A stretch of DNA of 64,000 nt, taken from an uncultured Prevotellaceae bacterium (GTDB taxonomy: Bacteria > Bacteroidota > Bacteroidia > Bacteroidales > Muribaculaceae). The DNA lies in the NCBI GenBank assembly GCA_937916085.1, contig CALGGO010000090.1:70254-134253 (forward strand), given 5' to 3'. Below are positions 8,255 through 18,109 of this stretch, in pieces. Below the pieces are notes generated by a model. The model made no database searches. It saw only the letters and a program-made list of their open reading frames with translations, and was not told where the DNA came from. Position numbers and translations under genes: made by a program. Numbering within the stretch: position 1 is the stretch's first letter; each line of letters starts with the position of its first letter.

Positions 8255-10345
8255 ATGAACAAATTCTTATTTGTTGCTATGGCTATAGTCATGGCAACCC
8301 TTAGCAATATAAACTTATATGCTCAAGAAAGTGAAGACTCATTAGAATCGGTACACTTGGGCAACGTAGTGATTACCGCCAACCACACTGCCACCTTGCA
8401 GCGACTGGCACCAGCAATGATACAGGTGACAGGAAGGCGACTGCTCGATGCGGTGAACGCCGCCTGCGTTGGCGACGCCTTGTCGTTCCAGCCTGGTGTG
8501 CGCATCGAGGACGATTGCAGCAACTGCGGCTACAAGCAGGTGCGCATCAATGGTCTCGACGGGCACTACTCTCAAATCCTCATCGACTCTCGCCCCGTGT
8601 TCTCAGCGGTGAGCAATCTCTACGGCATCGAGCAGTTGCCGTCGTGCATGATTAATCAGATTGAGGTGATGCGTGGCGGCGGCTCGGCGTTGTATGGCGC
8701 CTCGTCGGTAGCGGGAACAATCAACATCATCACCCGCACACCATCAACCAACAGCCTTGAGGCGAGCCACACTATCACATCGATAGGCTGCGGCAGCACC
8801 TTCGACAACAACACATCATTTAATGCGTCACTCATCGATGACGACATCACTAAAGGCATAACCGTCTTTGCCAACAACCGCTATCGTCAGGGCTACAGCC
8901 ACACCGATGACGGCTACACTACCCTACCTCGACTGAACATGCAGACTATAGGGACAAAGATGTTCTATAAACCAAGCGCCCGTTCGCAATTAGCTCTCAC
9001 CTATTATTTCATGCACGACAACCGCCGTGGCGGCAACAAGATGCATGAGGAACCCGAGAACGCCAACATCTGCGAGCAGGCTCGCCACAATATGCACAAC
9101 GCCAACCTGTCGTGGGAATGGACAAGCTATGACCACAAGTGGCACTACGATGTCTATGCCGCTTTGGCATCCATCAACCGCCACAGCTACACTGGCGGCT
9201 ACGGCACCGACGAAGACCCCGACCCCGACGCTTCGCTGTACTACAGCCGCACCACCGACTTGACTTGGATGCTCGGAACTCTTGGGCGGTATAGCTTCGA
9301 CAAACTTCTCTTCATGCCAGCACAGCTAACCATCGGTTTTGAATACAACAACGACCGCCTTAGAGACATCGCGCTTGGCTACAATTTCGAGACCAAACAA
9401 TCCACCCACATCACAAGCGGATATTTACAGAACGAATGGAAAAATGAGACGTGGAGTTTCCTCATTGGTGCGCGCATCGACAAGCACAACTTGGTGAAGA
9501 ATGCCATCTTTAGCCCACGCGTCAATCTTAGATATAGCCCATCTAAACAAATCACGTTACGCGCCACCTACGGCGAAGGGTTCCGCGCTCCGCAGATTTT
9601 TGACGAGGAGATGCACATAGAGATGGCTGCCGGCAATCGTTTCAAGATTCACCTCGCCGATGGGCTAAAAGAGGAGCGCAGCCGCACCTTCACGTTGTCG
9701 GCAAACGGCTATCACTCGTTTGAGACCTTCAACTTCAACTGGATGATTGAGGGATTTCACACTTCTTTAACTAATGTGTTTGCCGAGAGAGAAACCGACA
9801 TTGTAGATTCACAAGGCTGCACCGTCATTGAGCGATATAATGGCAGCGGAGCGAAGGTGATGGGCATTTCCACAACTCTTGATTTCATGTTCTCACGCAC
9901 CGTTGACCTCGAGATGGGAGCCACCTTCCAACGAAGCCGTTACAACGAAGCGGAGCAGTGGAGCGACGACATAGCACCACAACGCAAAATGTTCCGAACT
10001 CCAAATGCCTATGGCTACTGCAATGTTAAAGTGACTCCGTTAAACAATTTCGACATCGACGTTACCGGGACCTGCACTGGCAGTATGCTTGTGCAGCATT
10101 ATGAAAGCAGTGGCACTCCAGTAGATGTGGAAGTCAATACACCCACTTTTTGGGACATGAGCATGAAGCTGTCCTACAAGTTCAACATCTTCAACAAAGT
10201 ACAGATGAATGTAAATGGTGGCATCATCAACATCTTCAACCAGTTCCAGAAAGACCTCGACACAGGTCCAGAACGCGACAGCGCCTATATCTACGGTCCA
10301 TCGCTGCCACGAAGCATTTACCTTGGTATTGGTTTCAAGTTGTAG
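8255..10345 (+). CDS. TonB-dependent outer-membrane receptor
   Basis: A 696-residue outer-membrane receptor with a signal peptide (MNKFLFVAMAIVMATLSNIN) and a TonB-box-like start. The plug domain is at about 35-160, with RINGLDGHYSQILIDSRPVF and VMRGGGSALYGASSVAGTIN. A 22-strand-type barrel follows and ends in the aromatic-rich IYLGIGFKL. It lacks the long CarboxypepD_reg N-extension of SusC, so it resembles BtuB/colicin I/metal-chelate receptors more than glycan SusC proteins. The plug contains DDCSNCGYKQV, an unusual Cys pair. With the upstream His/Cys protein, a metal or metal-chelate substrate is the best guess. Confidence 0.88.
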   Translation: MNKFLFVAMAIVMATLSNINLYAQESEDSLESVHLGNVVITANHTATLQRLAPAMIQVTGRRLLDAVNAACVGDALSFQPGVRIEDDCSNCGYKQVRINGLDGHYSQILIDSRPVFSAVSNLYGIEQLPSCMINQIEVMRGGGSALYGASSVAGTINIITRTPSTNSLEASHTITSIGCGSTFDNNTSFNASLIDDDITKGITVFANNRYRQGYSHTDDGYTTLPRLNMQTIGTKMFYKPSARSQLALTYYFMHDNRRGGNKMHEEPENANICEQARHNMHNANLSWEWTSYDHKWHYDVYAALASINRHSYTGGYGTDEDPDPDASLYYSRTTDLTWMLGTLGRYSFDKLLFMPAQLTIGFEYNNDRLRDIALGYNFETKQSTHITSGYLQNEWKNETWSFLIGARIDKHNLVKNAIFSPRVNLRYSPSKQITLRATYGEGFRAPQIFDEEMHIEMAAGNRFKIHLADGLKEERSRTFTLSANGYHSFETFNFNWMIEGFHTSLTNVFAERETDIVDSQGCTVIERYNGSGAKVMGISTTLDFMFSRTVDLEMGATFQRSRYNEAEQWSDDIAPQRKMFRTPNAYGYCNVKVTPLNNFDIDVTGTCTGSMLVQHYESSGTPVDVEVNTPTFWDMSMKLSYKFNIFNKVQMNVNGGIINIFNQFQKDLDTGPERDSAYIYGPSLPRSIYLGIGFKL

Positions 10346-10492
10346 TATTCAGCTGACGAGCTAAGGCAATGATAATTGTTGCCACACTACCCTTTCGCAG
10401 TATCAACTCACACTACAGCTCACAAAAACTTCAAACTCACATCGTGAAATAAAAAAACTCTCATGAATTAGCGGAAAATCAATATTTTTCGC

Positions 10493-10500
10493 TAATTTTG
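10493..10500 (+). promoter_or_regulatory. -7 promoter box for the S9 peptidase gene
   Basis: TAATTTTG lies 70 bp before the ATG at 10571. There is no convincing -33 TTTG; the upstream sequence at 10466-10472 is aattagc. Confidence 0.45.
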
Positions 10501-10570
10501 CAGTTTGTTAAGCGCATAAATCAAAAAACATATAAAAAACAAATATCTTTCACATTAACAACTAATTTTT

Positions 10571-12835
10571 ATGAATCGCTTTTTAAAAACAACACTTATG
10601 GCATCATTAGCGGCTTTGATGGCATTGACTGCTTGTAAATCAGACAAAGCAGCTAACGCGTTGGCCATTGAAATCAAAGACGGGAAATTCACCCCCGAGG
10701 TACTATTGGCACTTGGACGCGTGAGCGACCCGCAAGTGTCGCCCGACGGCACCCGCATCCTCTTCAATGTCAACTATCAGAACATTGAGGAAAACAAAGG
10801 CAATAGCGACATCTGGGTAATGGACACCGACGGTAAGACACCTGCTGTCAATATCACTAACACCCCCAGCAGCGAAAACAACGCTGTGTGGATTAACGAT
10901 GGAGCAATGATTGCATTCCTCTATTGCGACCCCAAAAAGGAAGACGCTAAAACTCAGGTATGGGTAATGAACGCCGACGGCAGCAGCCGCAAGCCCGTTA
11001 GTGAGCTTGAGAATGGCGTTGACGGTTTTGTCATCTCGCCCGACGGTAACAAGATTGTCATGATCAGCAACGTGAAATATGGCAAGACCCTGCCCACCGA
11101 CCACTACCCCGAACTCGACAAAGCCAACGCACGCATCATCGACGACATGATGTATAAGCATTGGGACCAGTGGGTGACCGAAGTGCCTCACCCCTTTGTC
11201 GCCGACTTCACTGGCAATGTGGTAAAAGATCCTAAGGACATTCTTGAGGGCACAGAATATGAGTCTCCTATGCTTCCCTGGGGAGGCATTGAGTCTTTTG
11301 CTTGGACAGCCGACAGCAAGCAGCTCATCTACACTTGCCGCAAGAAAACCGGCAAGGAGTATGCTTTCTCGACCAACAGCGACCTTTACCTCTATGACGT
11401 GGAAAGCGGAAAGACCGTCAAGAACCTCACCGAGGGCATGATGGGTTACGATACCAACCCACGCGTGTTCAAGGACAAGCTGGCGTTCCTCTCGATGGAG
11501 CACGACGGCTATGAGGCCGACAAGAATCGCATCATGCTTCTTGACCTCAAGGGCGACAGCGCAAAAGCTGTTGACCTCACCGAGAATTGGGACTACAGCG
11601 CCGACGACATCGCATGGGCACCCGACGGCAAACACATCTACTTCCTTGCTCCTTACATGGGCACCATACCCATGTTCCGAATCAACATTGAGACACAACA
11701 AGTTGATACCATTAGCCCTGTTAACAGCAAAGAGGAAGACAACAAATATTACGACTTTGGCGCTATCGTTCCTTTGAAAGACGGCAAAGTGATTACTCTG
11801 CGCCACAACTATGCTGACCCCAATGAGATTTACAGCATGGAGATGGGCAAAGAACCTGTCCAGCTCACTCACGTTAATGATGAAATCCTCAAGCAGCTCA
11901 AGCCCATCACAATCAAGAAAGAGATTGTGAAGACTACCGACGGTAAAGACATGACAGTGTGGGTAGTTTTGCCACCGGACTTCGACCCCAACAACAAGTA
12001 TCCTTCTATCTTCTTCTGTGAGGGTGGTCCACAGTCGCCAGTGAGCCAGTTCTTCTCCTATCGCTGGAACTTCCGCCTAATGGCAAGTCAGGGCTATGTG
12101 GTTATCGCTCCCAACCGTCGCGGCCTGCCAGGATTCGGCACCGAGTGGAACGCACAAATCAGCGGCGACTACGGAGGCCAGAATATGAAAGACTACATGA
12201 GCGCAGCCGAGTACATGAAACAGCAGCCTTACATCGATGGCGACCGCATGGGTGCCGTGGGCGCAAGTTATGGTGGATATTCGGTTTACTGGCTTGCCGG
12301 CAACCACAACAACACCTTTGCTTGCTTCCTGGCTCACGCAGGAATCTTCAACATTGAGGCTCAGTACCTCGAGACCGAGGAGATGTGGTTTGTGCAATGG
12401 GATCTTGGTGGTCCTCGTTGGGAGAAAGACAATGCAATGGCTCAAAAATCATATCGTGAGGCCAATCCCATCAACTTTGTTGAGAACTGGAACACACCAA
12501 TCATGATAACCGCCGGCGAACTAGACTACCGCATCGTTTTCACCCAGGCTTGTCAGGCATTCAACGCGGCACAGATTCGTGGCATACCATCACGCATGGT
12601 GCTCTTCCCCGAGGAGAACCACTGGATTCTGCGCCCACAGAATGCTCTGGTATGGCATCGTGAGTTCTTCAAGTGGCTCGACACATGGCTGAAACCTGGC
12701 AGCGAGGCAGCTAAGGCTTACAAAGCCGAACAAGAGGCTAAAGCAAAAATCAAAGCTGAGGAGAACAAAGGTCAGGAGACCCCAATGCCAAAAGTGCAGA
12801 ATGAGCTGCACATTACAAACCCCGACTTGAAGTAA
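10571..12835 (+). CDS. S9 family (prolyl oligopeptidase-like) lipoprotein peptidase, DPP5-like
   Basis: A 754-residue exported serine peptidase that probably releases dipeptides from oligopeptides in the periplasm. The N-terminus ends in ALMALTAC, a lipobox. Residues about 35-440 are WD40/TolB-like propeller repeats (LGRVSDPQVSPDGTRILFNV, FVISPDGNKIVMIS). The C-terminal alpha/beta hydrolase domain has FCEGGPQSPVSQFFSYRW, GASYGGYSVYWLAG (nucleophile Ser near 566), AGELDYRIVF (Asp near 650) and PEENHWIL (His near 683). The catalytic triad is complete. The tail is a Lys/Ala/Glu-rich charged extension. The EGGPQS element resembles my recollection of Porphyromonas DPP5. It ends in a strong terminator. 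Confidence 0.88.
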   Translation: MNRFLKTTLMASLAALMALTACKSDKAANALAIEIKDGKFTPEVLLALGRVSDPQVSPDGTRILFNVNYQNIEENKGNSDIWVMDTDGKTPAVNITNTPSSENNAVWINDGAMIAFLYCDPKKEDAKTQVWVMNADGSSRKPVSELENGVDGFVISPDGNKIVMISNVKYGKTLPTDHYPELDKANARIIDDMMYKHWDQWVTEVPHPFVADFTGNVVKDPKDILEGTEYESPMLPWGGIESFAWTADSKQLIYTCRKKTGKEYAFSTNSDLYLYDVESGKTVKNLTEGMMGYDTNPRVFKDKLAFLSMEHDGYEADKNRIMLLDLKGDSAKAVDLTENWDYSADDIAWAPDGKHIYFLAPYMGTIPMFRINIETQQVDTISPVNSKEEDNKYYDFGAIVPLKDGKVITLRHNYADPNEIYSMEMGKEPVQLTHVNDEILKQLKPITIKKEIVKTTDGKDMTVWVVLPPDFDPNNKYPSIFFCEGGPQSPVSQFFSYRWNFRLMASQGYVVIAPNRRGLPGFGTEWNAQISGDYGGQNMKDYMSAAEYMKQQPYIDGDRMGAVGASYGGYSVYWLAGNHNNTFACFLAHAGIFNIEAQYLETEEMWFVQWDLGGPRWEKDNAMAQKSYREANPINFVENWNTPIMITAGELDYRIVFTQACQAFNAAQIRGIPSRMVLFPEENHWILRPQNALVWHREFFKWLDTWLKPGSEAAKAYKAEQEAKAKIKAEENKGQETPMPKVQNELHITNPDLK

Positions 12836-12860
12836 CACTTCAACACTCAACACATAAAAC

Positions 12861-12889
12861 TGGGGCACAAGTTCAATGCTTGTGCCCCA
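12861..12889. terminator. Bidirectional hairpin terminator
   Basis: A perfect 11 bp stem (tggggcacaag / cttgtgcccca) with a 7 nt loop lies between the convergent peptidase gene and the starch-binding-module protein gene. The flanks are A/T-rich but there is no long T run. Confidence 0.75.
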
Positions 12890-12914
12890 ATTCTATAATT
12901 ATATGTAATGACAA

Positions 12915-14828
12915 TCAGTTTCCCAGAATGATATTATAGACAGCGGTGACGTCGGCGGCGGTGATTTCTCCGTCACCAGTTTGGTCGCCGTTAATGGCGT
13001 GGCTGTAGTCATTGTTGAGCATCACGTCGTAGAGAGCAGTGACATCGGCAGCTGTGACGTTGCCATCACCGTTTACATCGCCAGGAATAGCGGTGCTGGC
13101 ACCGCAAATGAACTTCACATGATACAGGCGCCCCCCATTATCGTAACGTAAACGGTCGCCCAATTCTTCTTCATAGCTAGAGATAAAATCAAAACTCAAA
13201 ATATAGGTCTGCCCAGCTTCTAATCCCTGAAGGATGTTGAGATTGATGTTATCGGCAACCCATTTACCGTCTTCGGTTTTAGTAGCGTGAATCGAAAGCC
13301 ATCCGTCATTAGATTCTCCCTCTTTGTAGATTGCGTAATCCATAAAGATGTCTTCCACATCAACATTCACGTCAACCTCAAACCTATTGAGATAGAAGTT
13401 ATTCACTGGAGCTTCAATCTCCACGTCATCAAAGCCTGATGCTGGCAGTTGTTCAGAAACAAACTCATTATCGACATTTGCTGTGACTTTAACGGCTGTG
13501 ATAGCAGGTGCGGAACCTTCCATATTAAGGATGTACTGGCAGTTGTAGGTCTGCTTGTAGCTGTCCCACACGTCGTAGATGGGCTGAGAGTAAACAGTGA
13601 CATAGAACATCTTATCGGCGGGCAGCGAATTGGGACTAAGCGTCATAGTTCCATCGCATTTCACATCCATCTCATCCATGTGCTGTCCAGCATTGAGAAG
13701 ACAGCCTTCGGGTAGCATATAATCCTTTTTAAGATAGAAGCCAACGATGTGAAGGTTGTTATAGTCAATGAACTGGTTAGGCAACAGCTGCACATCGCCA
13801 AGATAGAGGCGCTTGATGTTGTCCTGAGCTGTCATCGCATCGCCTGCCATCTGCTCAGTCACATGCATAAACATTGGTTCCCAGTAGTTGGGGTCACTCA
13901 GGTCGCTTTGCGAGAAGAACGCTGGTTTAGAGGCATCGATAGGCTCAATGATGAGCTGGAATTGCGGACCATTACCCTTCTTCCCCCACTCATAAGTATT
14001 GAGTGTGAACTTGTAATTACCACTTTCGTTAATACCTACAAACTCTATATAATTGTCAGTAATAACTGGGTCAAGCAATTCAATGTTACCGCCACCACCA
14101 TTGTTAGGTACAGTGTAAAGCAGTTTTCCAGCAAGGTTGTAAACACCACCAGCCACATAGTCAAGATTGGCAGTCTGTGTAGAGCCGTTGTTAAATATGA
14201 TGAACTCGGTGCGGTCTGCCTCATTAATGTCGGGACCTATCCACTGGTAAACTGGATTGCCATCGGTTGTGTTGCCAACCAAAGTGATGGGATCACCTGG
14301 CCAGGTCCCTGAATTGGTGAAATTGGTGCCTGTAGTGTTGCTCCAAACCCACACGTTGCACTTGGTCCAACTTGCAGGGGCGATGAAGTAAGCAAACTCC
14401 TTACCCTCAACATAAACGACAGTACTTGGCAGAGTGTTTATGTCAAAGCCGGTTGGAGTGATGTAAGTGTCGGTGACGTCTTGGTACTCGCCTTCTTCGG
14501 GGTCAAACACATAAAAACCAGTTCCTGTGACACCCATGATGTTGCTGGTCTGAATCGCAGGGTCTTCACCATCGTCAAAAATGATGTTGATAGCATCCTC
14601 CACAAAACTCTGAGTGAACCAAACCAAGCCATCACTAGTTGTGGTGTAGGTTTGTGTCTCATCCATCTGTGTGCCTGGCCACGCGCCGTTTAGAGCAGTG
14701 CCAGCGCCATTCCACACATAGAGGAATGGAGCGTCACCTGTAGTGGTGCGAACATTGACAGTAACAGTAGCGTTTGCGCTAATTGCAACAAATGCTATTG
14801 CAAAAAATAAAAACATAATTTTTTTCAT
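12915..14828 (-). CDS. Secreted protein with two starch-binding-like modules and a C-terminal dockerin
   Basis: A 637-residue exported protein with a signal peptide (MKKIMFLFFAIAFVAISANA). Two modules at about 21-115 and 130-235 share the pattern APFLYVWNGAGTALNGAWPG and CNVWVWSNTTGTNF with TWPGDPITL. This Trp-rich W-x-G/WPG pattern is seen in CBM26-type starch-binding domains. The middle (about 245-570) is beta-rich with no recognised catalytic motif. The C-terminus is a dockerin type I-like pair of calcium loops: GDVNGDGNVTAADVTALYD and GDQTGDGEITAADVTAVYN. Likely role: binding glucan outside the cell or in the periplasm. No cohesin is present in the window. The MerR gene lies 35 bp upstream on the same strand with no promoter visible between them. 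Confidence 0.75.
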   Translation of the reverse strand: MKKIMFLFFAIAFVAISANATVTVNVRTTTGDAPFLYVWNGAGTALNGAWPGTQMDETQTYTTTSDGLVWFTQSFVEDAINIIFDDGEDPAIQTSNIMGVTGTGFYVFDPEEGEYQDVTDTYITPTGFDINTLPSTVVYVEGKEFAYFIAPASWTKCNVWVWSNTTGTNFTNSGTWPGDPITLVGNTTDGNPVYQWIGPDINEADRTEFIIFNNGSTQTANLDYVAGGVYNLAGKLLYTVPNNGGGGNIELLDPVITDNYIEFVGINESGNYKFTLNTYEWGKKGNGPQFQLIIEPIDASKPAFFSQSDLSDPNYWEPMFMHVTEQMAGDAMTAQDNIKRLYLGDVQLLPNQFIDYNNLHIVGFYLKKDYMLPEGCLLNAGQHMDEMDVKCDGTMTLSPNSLPADKMFYVTVYSQPIYDVWDSYKQTYNCQYILNMEGSAPAITAVKVTANVDNEFVSEQLPASGFDDVEIEAPVNNFYLNRFEVDVNVDVEDIFMDYAIYKEGESNDGWLSIHATKTEDGKWVADNINLNILQGLEAGQTYILSFDFISSYEEELGDRLRYDNGGRLYHVKFICGASTAIPGDVNGDGNVTAADVTALYDVMLNNDYSHAINGDQTGDGEITAADVTAVYNIILGN

Positions 14829-14863
14829 AATGATAAAAAATTAATTATTTATTAATGAATATT

Positions 14864-15205
14864 TTATTCTTTAAGCGAAGCAAGGGCATTATCGAGTTTA
14901 ATCAACTGCTCTCGCACCTGTTTTAAGCGATCTACTACCTCAAACTGCTTAGAAATGCCGTCGCGGTTGCGTTTTATCATAGCTTGGGCTGCATCAAGCT
15001 TGAGGCCCTTCTCCTTGACGAGATAATAAATCATCTTTATGGTCTCAATATCCTTGACAGTATATACCCTGATGTTCTTAGTGTTACGCTTGGGCTTGAT
15101 TACCGTGAACTCCTTCTCCCAAAACCTTAAAGTGGATGCGGGAATGCCAAGAATCTCAGCCACATCGCCTATTTTATAAAACTTCTTGCTCAGTTTGTCA
15201 TCCAT
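14864..15205 (-). CDS. MerR family transcriptional regulator
   Basis: A 113-residue DNA-binding protein. The winged-helix MerR HTH is at the N-terminus: KFYKIGDVAEILGIPASTLR, then FWEKEF and a basic wing (KPKRNTKNIRVYTVKDIETI). A C-terminal dimerisation helix follows (DRLKQVREQLIKLDNALASL). There is no Cys-rich effector domain, so it is not a metal sensor of the MerR/CueR type. It is divergent from alaS (157 bp gap) and directly upstream of the starch-binding-module gene. Co-transcription, and therefore possible regulation of that gene, is an inference from the 35 bp spacing. Confidence 0.85.
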   Translation of the reverse strand: MDDKLSKKFYKIGDVAEILGIPASTLRFWEKEFTVIKPKRNTKNIRVYTVKDIETIKMIYYLVKEKGLKLDAAQAMIKRNRDGISKQFEVVDRLKQVREQLIKLDNALASLKE

Positions 15206-15266
15206 AAATTACTATCTGATTTCGTTTTTTTGACTTTATTAATATAGAAAATACGAGTAAAATTAT

Positions 15267-15274
15267 TAACTTTG
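15267..15274 (+). promoter_or_regulatory. -7 promoter box for alaS
   Basis: TAACTTTG lies 88 bp before the alaS ATG in the merR-alaS divergent region. No -33 TTTG is seen at 19-21 bp, so this is a single-box match. Confidence 0.35.
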
Positions 15275-15362
15275 CCCGAAATTTTGGTGCTAAAGTAACA
15301 ACATTTTTGTGACTTGTGCAAGAAAAATATAGGTAAATTACTAAAAACCACATAAAAAAGTC

Positions 15363-17987
15363 ATGTTGACAGCTAAAGAAATCAGAGAATCTTTCAAGAA
15401 GTATTTCGAGGAGCACGACCACCACATTGTTCCGTCGGCTCCCATGGTAATTAAAGACGACCCAACGCTCATGTTCACCAACGCGGGCATGAACCAGTTC
15501 AAAGACATCATCTTAGGAAACAAAGAAGCCCAGTGGCGACGTGTCGCCGACTCACAGAAGTGCCTTCGCGTGAGCGGCAAGCACAACGACCTCGAGGAAG
15601 TGGGTCACGACACCTACCATCACACCATGTTTGAGATGCTCGGCAACTGGTCATTTGGCGACTACTTCAAGAAGGAAGCGATAGACTTCTGCTGGGAATA
15701 TCTGGTTGATGTGCTAAAACTTGACCCAAGCATGATGTATGCCACTGTGTTTGAAGGCTCACCCGACGAAGGGCTGGAGCGCGACAACGAGGCCGCATGT
15801 TACTGGGAGCAGCACCTTCCCAAAGACCACATCATCAACGGGAACCGTCACGATAACTTCTGGGAGATGGGCGACACTGGACCCTGTGGGCCGTGCTCTG
15901 AGCTTCACATCGACCTGCGCAGCGACGAGGAGAAAGTCGCCGTGCCTGGCGCCGAGCTCGTCAATAAAGACAACCCACAGGTAATCGAGATTTGGAACCT
16001 CGTGTTCATGCAGTATAACCGCAAGGCCGACGGCTCGCTTGAGCCACTGCCTGCCAAAGTGATTGACACTGGCATGGGATTCGAACGTCTGTGCATGGCA
16101 TTGCAAGGCAAGAAGTCTAATTACGACACCGACGTGTTCCAACCACTCATCAAGACCATCGGCATTCTTGCCGGCAAGGAATATGGCAAAGATCATGACA
16201 CCGATGTCGCCATGCGCGTTGTCGCCGACCATGTGCGCACCATCGCTTTCTCTATTGCCGATGGTCAGCTGCCAAGCAACGCAAAGGCAGGTTATGTGAT
16301 TCGTCGCATCTTACGCCGCGCTGTGCGCTACGGCTACACCTTCCTCGGCTTCAAGGAGGCGTTTATGCACCTGCTCGTTGACACCCTCATCGAGTCGATG
16401 GGCGAGGCCTATCCCGAATTGCCTGCACAAGCCGACCTCATCAAGCATGTCATCAAGGAAGAGGAAGATGCCTTCCTGCGCACTCTCGACACTGGCATGA
16501 AGATGATTGACGGCGTGATTGTCAAAGCCAAAGCCGACAACCAAAAGGAGATTGACGGTGCTGTGGCGTTCACCCTCTATGATACCTACGGCTTCCCTCT
16601 CGACCTCACCGAACTCATTCTCAAAGAGAACGAGATGACTGTCAATAAGGAACAGTTCGACGCCGAGATGGCAAAGCAGAAGCAGCGTGCGCGCAATGCC
16701 GCCGCCGTAGAGGCAAGCGACTGGGTGGAGCTGCAAGAGGGCGTGACAGAGTTTGTGGGCTACGACCTCACCGAGTGTGAGACCAAGATACTGCGCTACC
16801 GCCATGTGGTGCAAAAGAAGAACGAGTTTTATCAAGTGGTTCTCGCAACTACCCCATTTTATGCCGAGATGGGCGGTCAAGTGGGTGATAAGGGATGGCT
16901 CATCAATGGCGACGAGAAGATTGAGATCATCGACACCAAACGTGAGAATAACCTGCCTGTACACATCGTCAAGAAAATGCCTGCCGACCCAAGCGCCATT
17001 TTTGTGGCACAAATCGACACGAAGGCTCGCCAGGCGATAGCCTGCAACCACACTGCTACCCACCTGCTCCACTATGCTCTGCGTCAAGTGCTAGGCACTC
17101 ATGTGGAGCAGAAAGGCTCGTATGTTGATGCCAACATGCTTCGCTTCGACTTCTCACACTTCAAGAAGATGACCCCTGAGGAGATACGCCAAGTTGAGCA
17201 TCGCGCCAACGCCCTTGTGCGTGAGGCGATACTTCGTGAAGAGCATCGAGAAGTTCCTATTGCTGAGGCTCGCGAGATGGGTGCTATGGCACTCTTTGGC
17301 GAGAAATATGGCGACAAGGTGCGCGTGATCAAGTACGGCGACTCGGTGGAGTTGTGTGGTGGCACTCATGTCGCCAATTCGGGCAACATCGGCATGATAA
17401 AGATTGTAAGCGAGAGCTCTATCGCCGCCGGCATACGCCGCATCGAGGCCATCACAGGCGAGAATGTGGAGAATGCTATGGACACAATAGAAGACACCAT
17501 CAAGGGCATCAAGGAAATTTTCAATAATGCCCCCGACATTATGACAGCAATCAATAAGTCGATTAGTGAGAATGCCAATCTCCACAAGCAAGTTGACGAG
17601 TTCATCAAGGAGCGCGTGAAAATGCTCAAGGAGAAACTCTACACCACATCAGTTATGGTAGGCGATATTGCTGTGCTGAAACTTCATGGACCGTTTGAGA
17701 CCGACATTGTCAAGAGCCTCGCACTATCCATCAAGAGCGACAAGCAGCCTAAGGTGGCATTTGTCGCAGCAACCCACAGCAACGACAAACCCATGCTCAC
17801 CATCGCCCTGAGCGATGACCTCGTGAGTGAAGGCAAGAATGCTGGCACGATTATCCGCGAGGCCGCCAAGCTCATTCAAGGCGGTGGCGGCGGTCAGCCA
17901 GGGTTCGCCCAAGCTGGCGGCAAGAACGTGGGAGGCCTCGACGCAGCACTAAACAAGATTATCGAACTGCTTGAAATAAATAGCTAA
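15363..17987 (+). CDS. alaS: Alanyl-tRNA synthetase
   Basis: Charges tRNA-Ala. The 874 residues are full length. The class II catalytic core starts at the N-terminus ([20 protein letters not shown], then [15 protein letters not shown]), with [12 protein letters not shown] and DTGMGFERL. The editing domain has [16 protein letters not shown] and [13 protein letters not shown], which give the zinc HxxxH and CxxxH ligands. The C-Ala domain ends in a Gly-rich [16 protein letters not shown] segment. The final codons and TAA stop (AAT AGC TAA) merge into the repeat family word agctaacaag. Confidence 0.97.
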   Translation: MLTAKEIRESFKKYFEEHDHHIVPSAPMVIKDDPTLMFTNAGMNQFKDIILGNKEAQWRRVADSQKCLRVSGKHNDLEEVGHDTYHHTMFEMLGNWSFGDYFKKEAIDFCWEYLVDVLKLDPSMMYATVFEGSPDEGLERDNEAACYWEQHLPKDHIINGNRHDNFWEMGDTGPCGPCSELHIDLRSDEEKVAVPGAELVNKDNPQVIEIWNLVFMQYNRKADGSLEPLPAKVIDTGMGFERLCMALQGKKSNYDTDVFQPLIKTIGILAGKEYGKDHDTDVAMRVVADHVRTIAFSIADGQLPSNAKAGYVIRRILRRAVRYGYTFLGFKEAFMHLLVDTLIESMGEAYPELPAQADLIKHVIKEEEDAFLRTLDTGMKMIDGVIVKAKADNQKEIDGAVAFTLYDTYGFPLDLTELILKENEMTVNKEQFDAEMAKQKQRARNAAAVEASDWVELQEGVTEFVGYDLTECETKILRYRHVVQKKNEFYQVVLATTPFYAEMGGQVGDKGWLINGDEKIEIIDTKRENNLPVHIVKKMPADPSAIFVAQIDTKARQAIACNHTATHLLHYALRQVLGTHVEQKGSYVDANMLRFDFSHFKKMTPEEIRQVEHRANALVREAILREEHREVPIAEAREMGAMALFGEKYGDKVRVIKYGDSVELCGGTHVANSGNIGMIKIVSESSIAAGIRRIEAITGENVENAMDTIEDTIKGIKEIFNNAPDIMTAINKSISENANLHKQVDEFIKERVKMLKEKLYTTSVMVGDIAVLKLHGPFETDIVKSLALSIKSDKQPKVAFVAATHSNDKPMLTIALSDDLVSEGKNAGTIIREAAKLIQGGGGGQPGFAQAGGKNVGGLDAALNKIIELLEINS

Positions 17988-18070
17988 CAAGAAACAAGCT
18001 GACAAGCTGAGGAGACAAGTGTATATCATTATGCCATTGCCTTGTCAGCTTGTCCCTAGTCAGCTCGTAA
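17983..18070. repeat. Inverted octamer-repeat element overlapping the alaS stop
   Basis: The left arm agctaacaagaaacaagctg begins inside the alaS stop codon. The right arm (18034-18070) is cattgccttgtcagcttgtc and onward. The arms are complementary, with about 20 bp between them. Confidence 0.65.
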
Positions 18071-18109
18071 ACTAAAGAAATCATTTATTTTTAAAACACA
18101 ATAAAAATT

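Noticed and set aside
10703..11872. 389-codon open frame antisense to the S9 peptidase
   Set aside because: It lacks recognisable domains and is fully covered by a gene with an intact catalytic triad. The same explanation fits the long antisense frames over rnr (25850-26977) and dprA (52180-53298).
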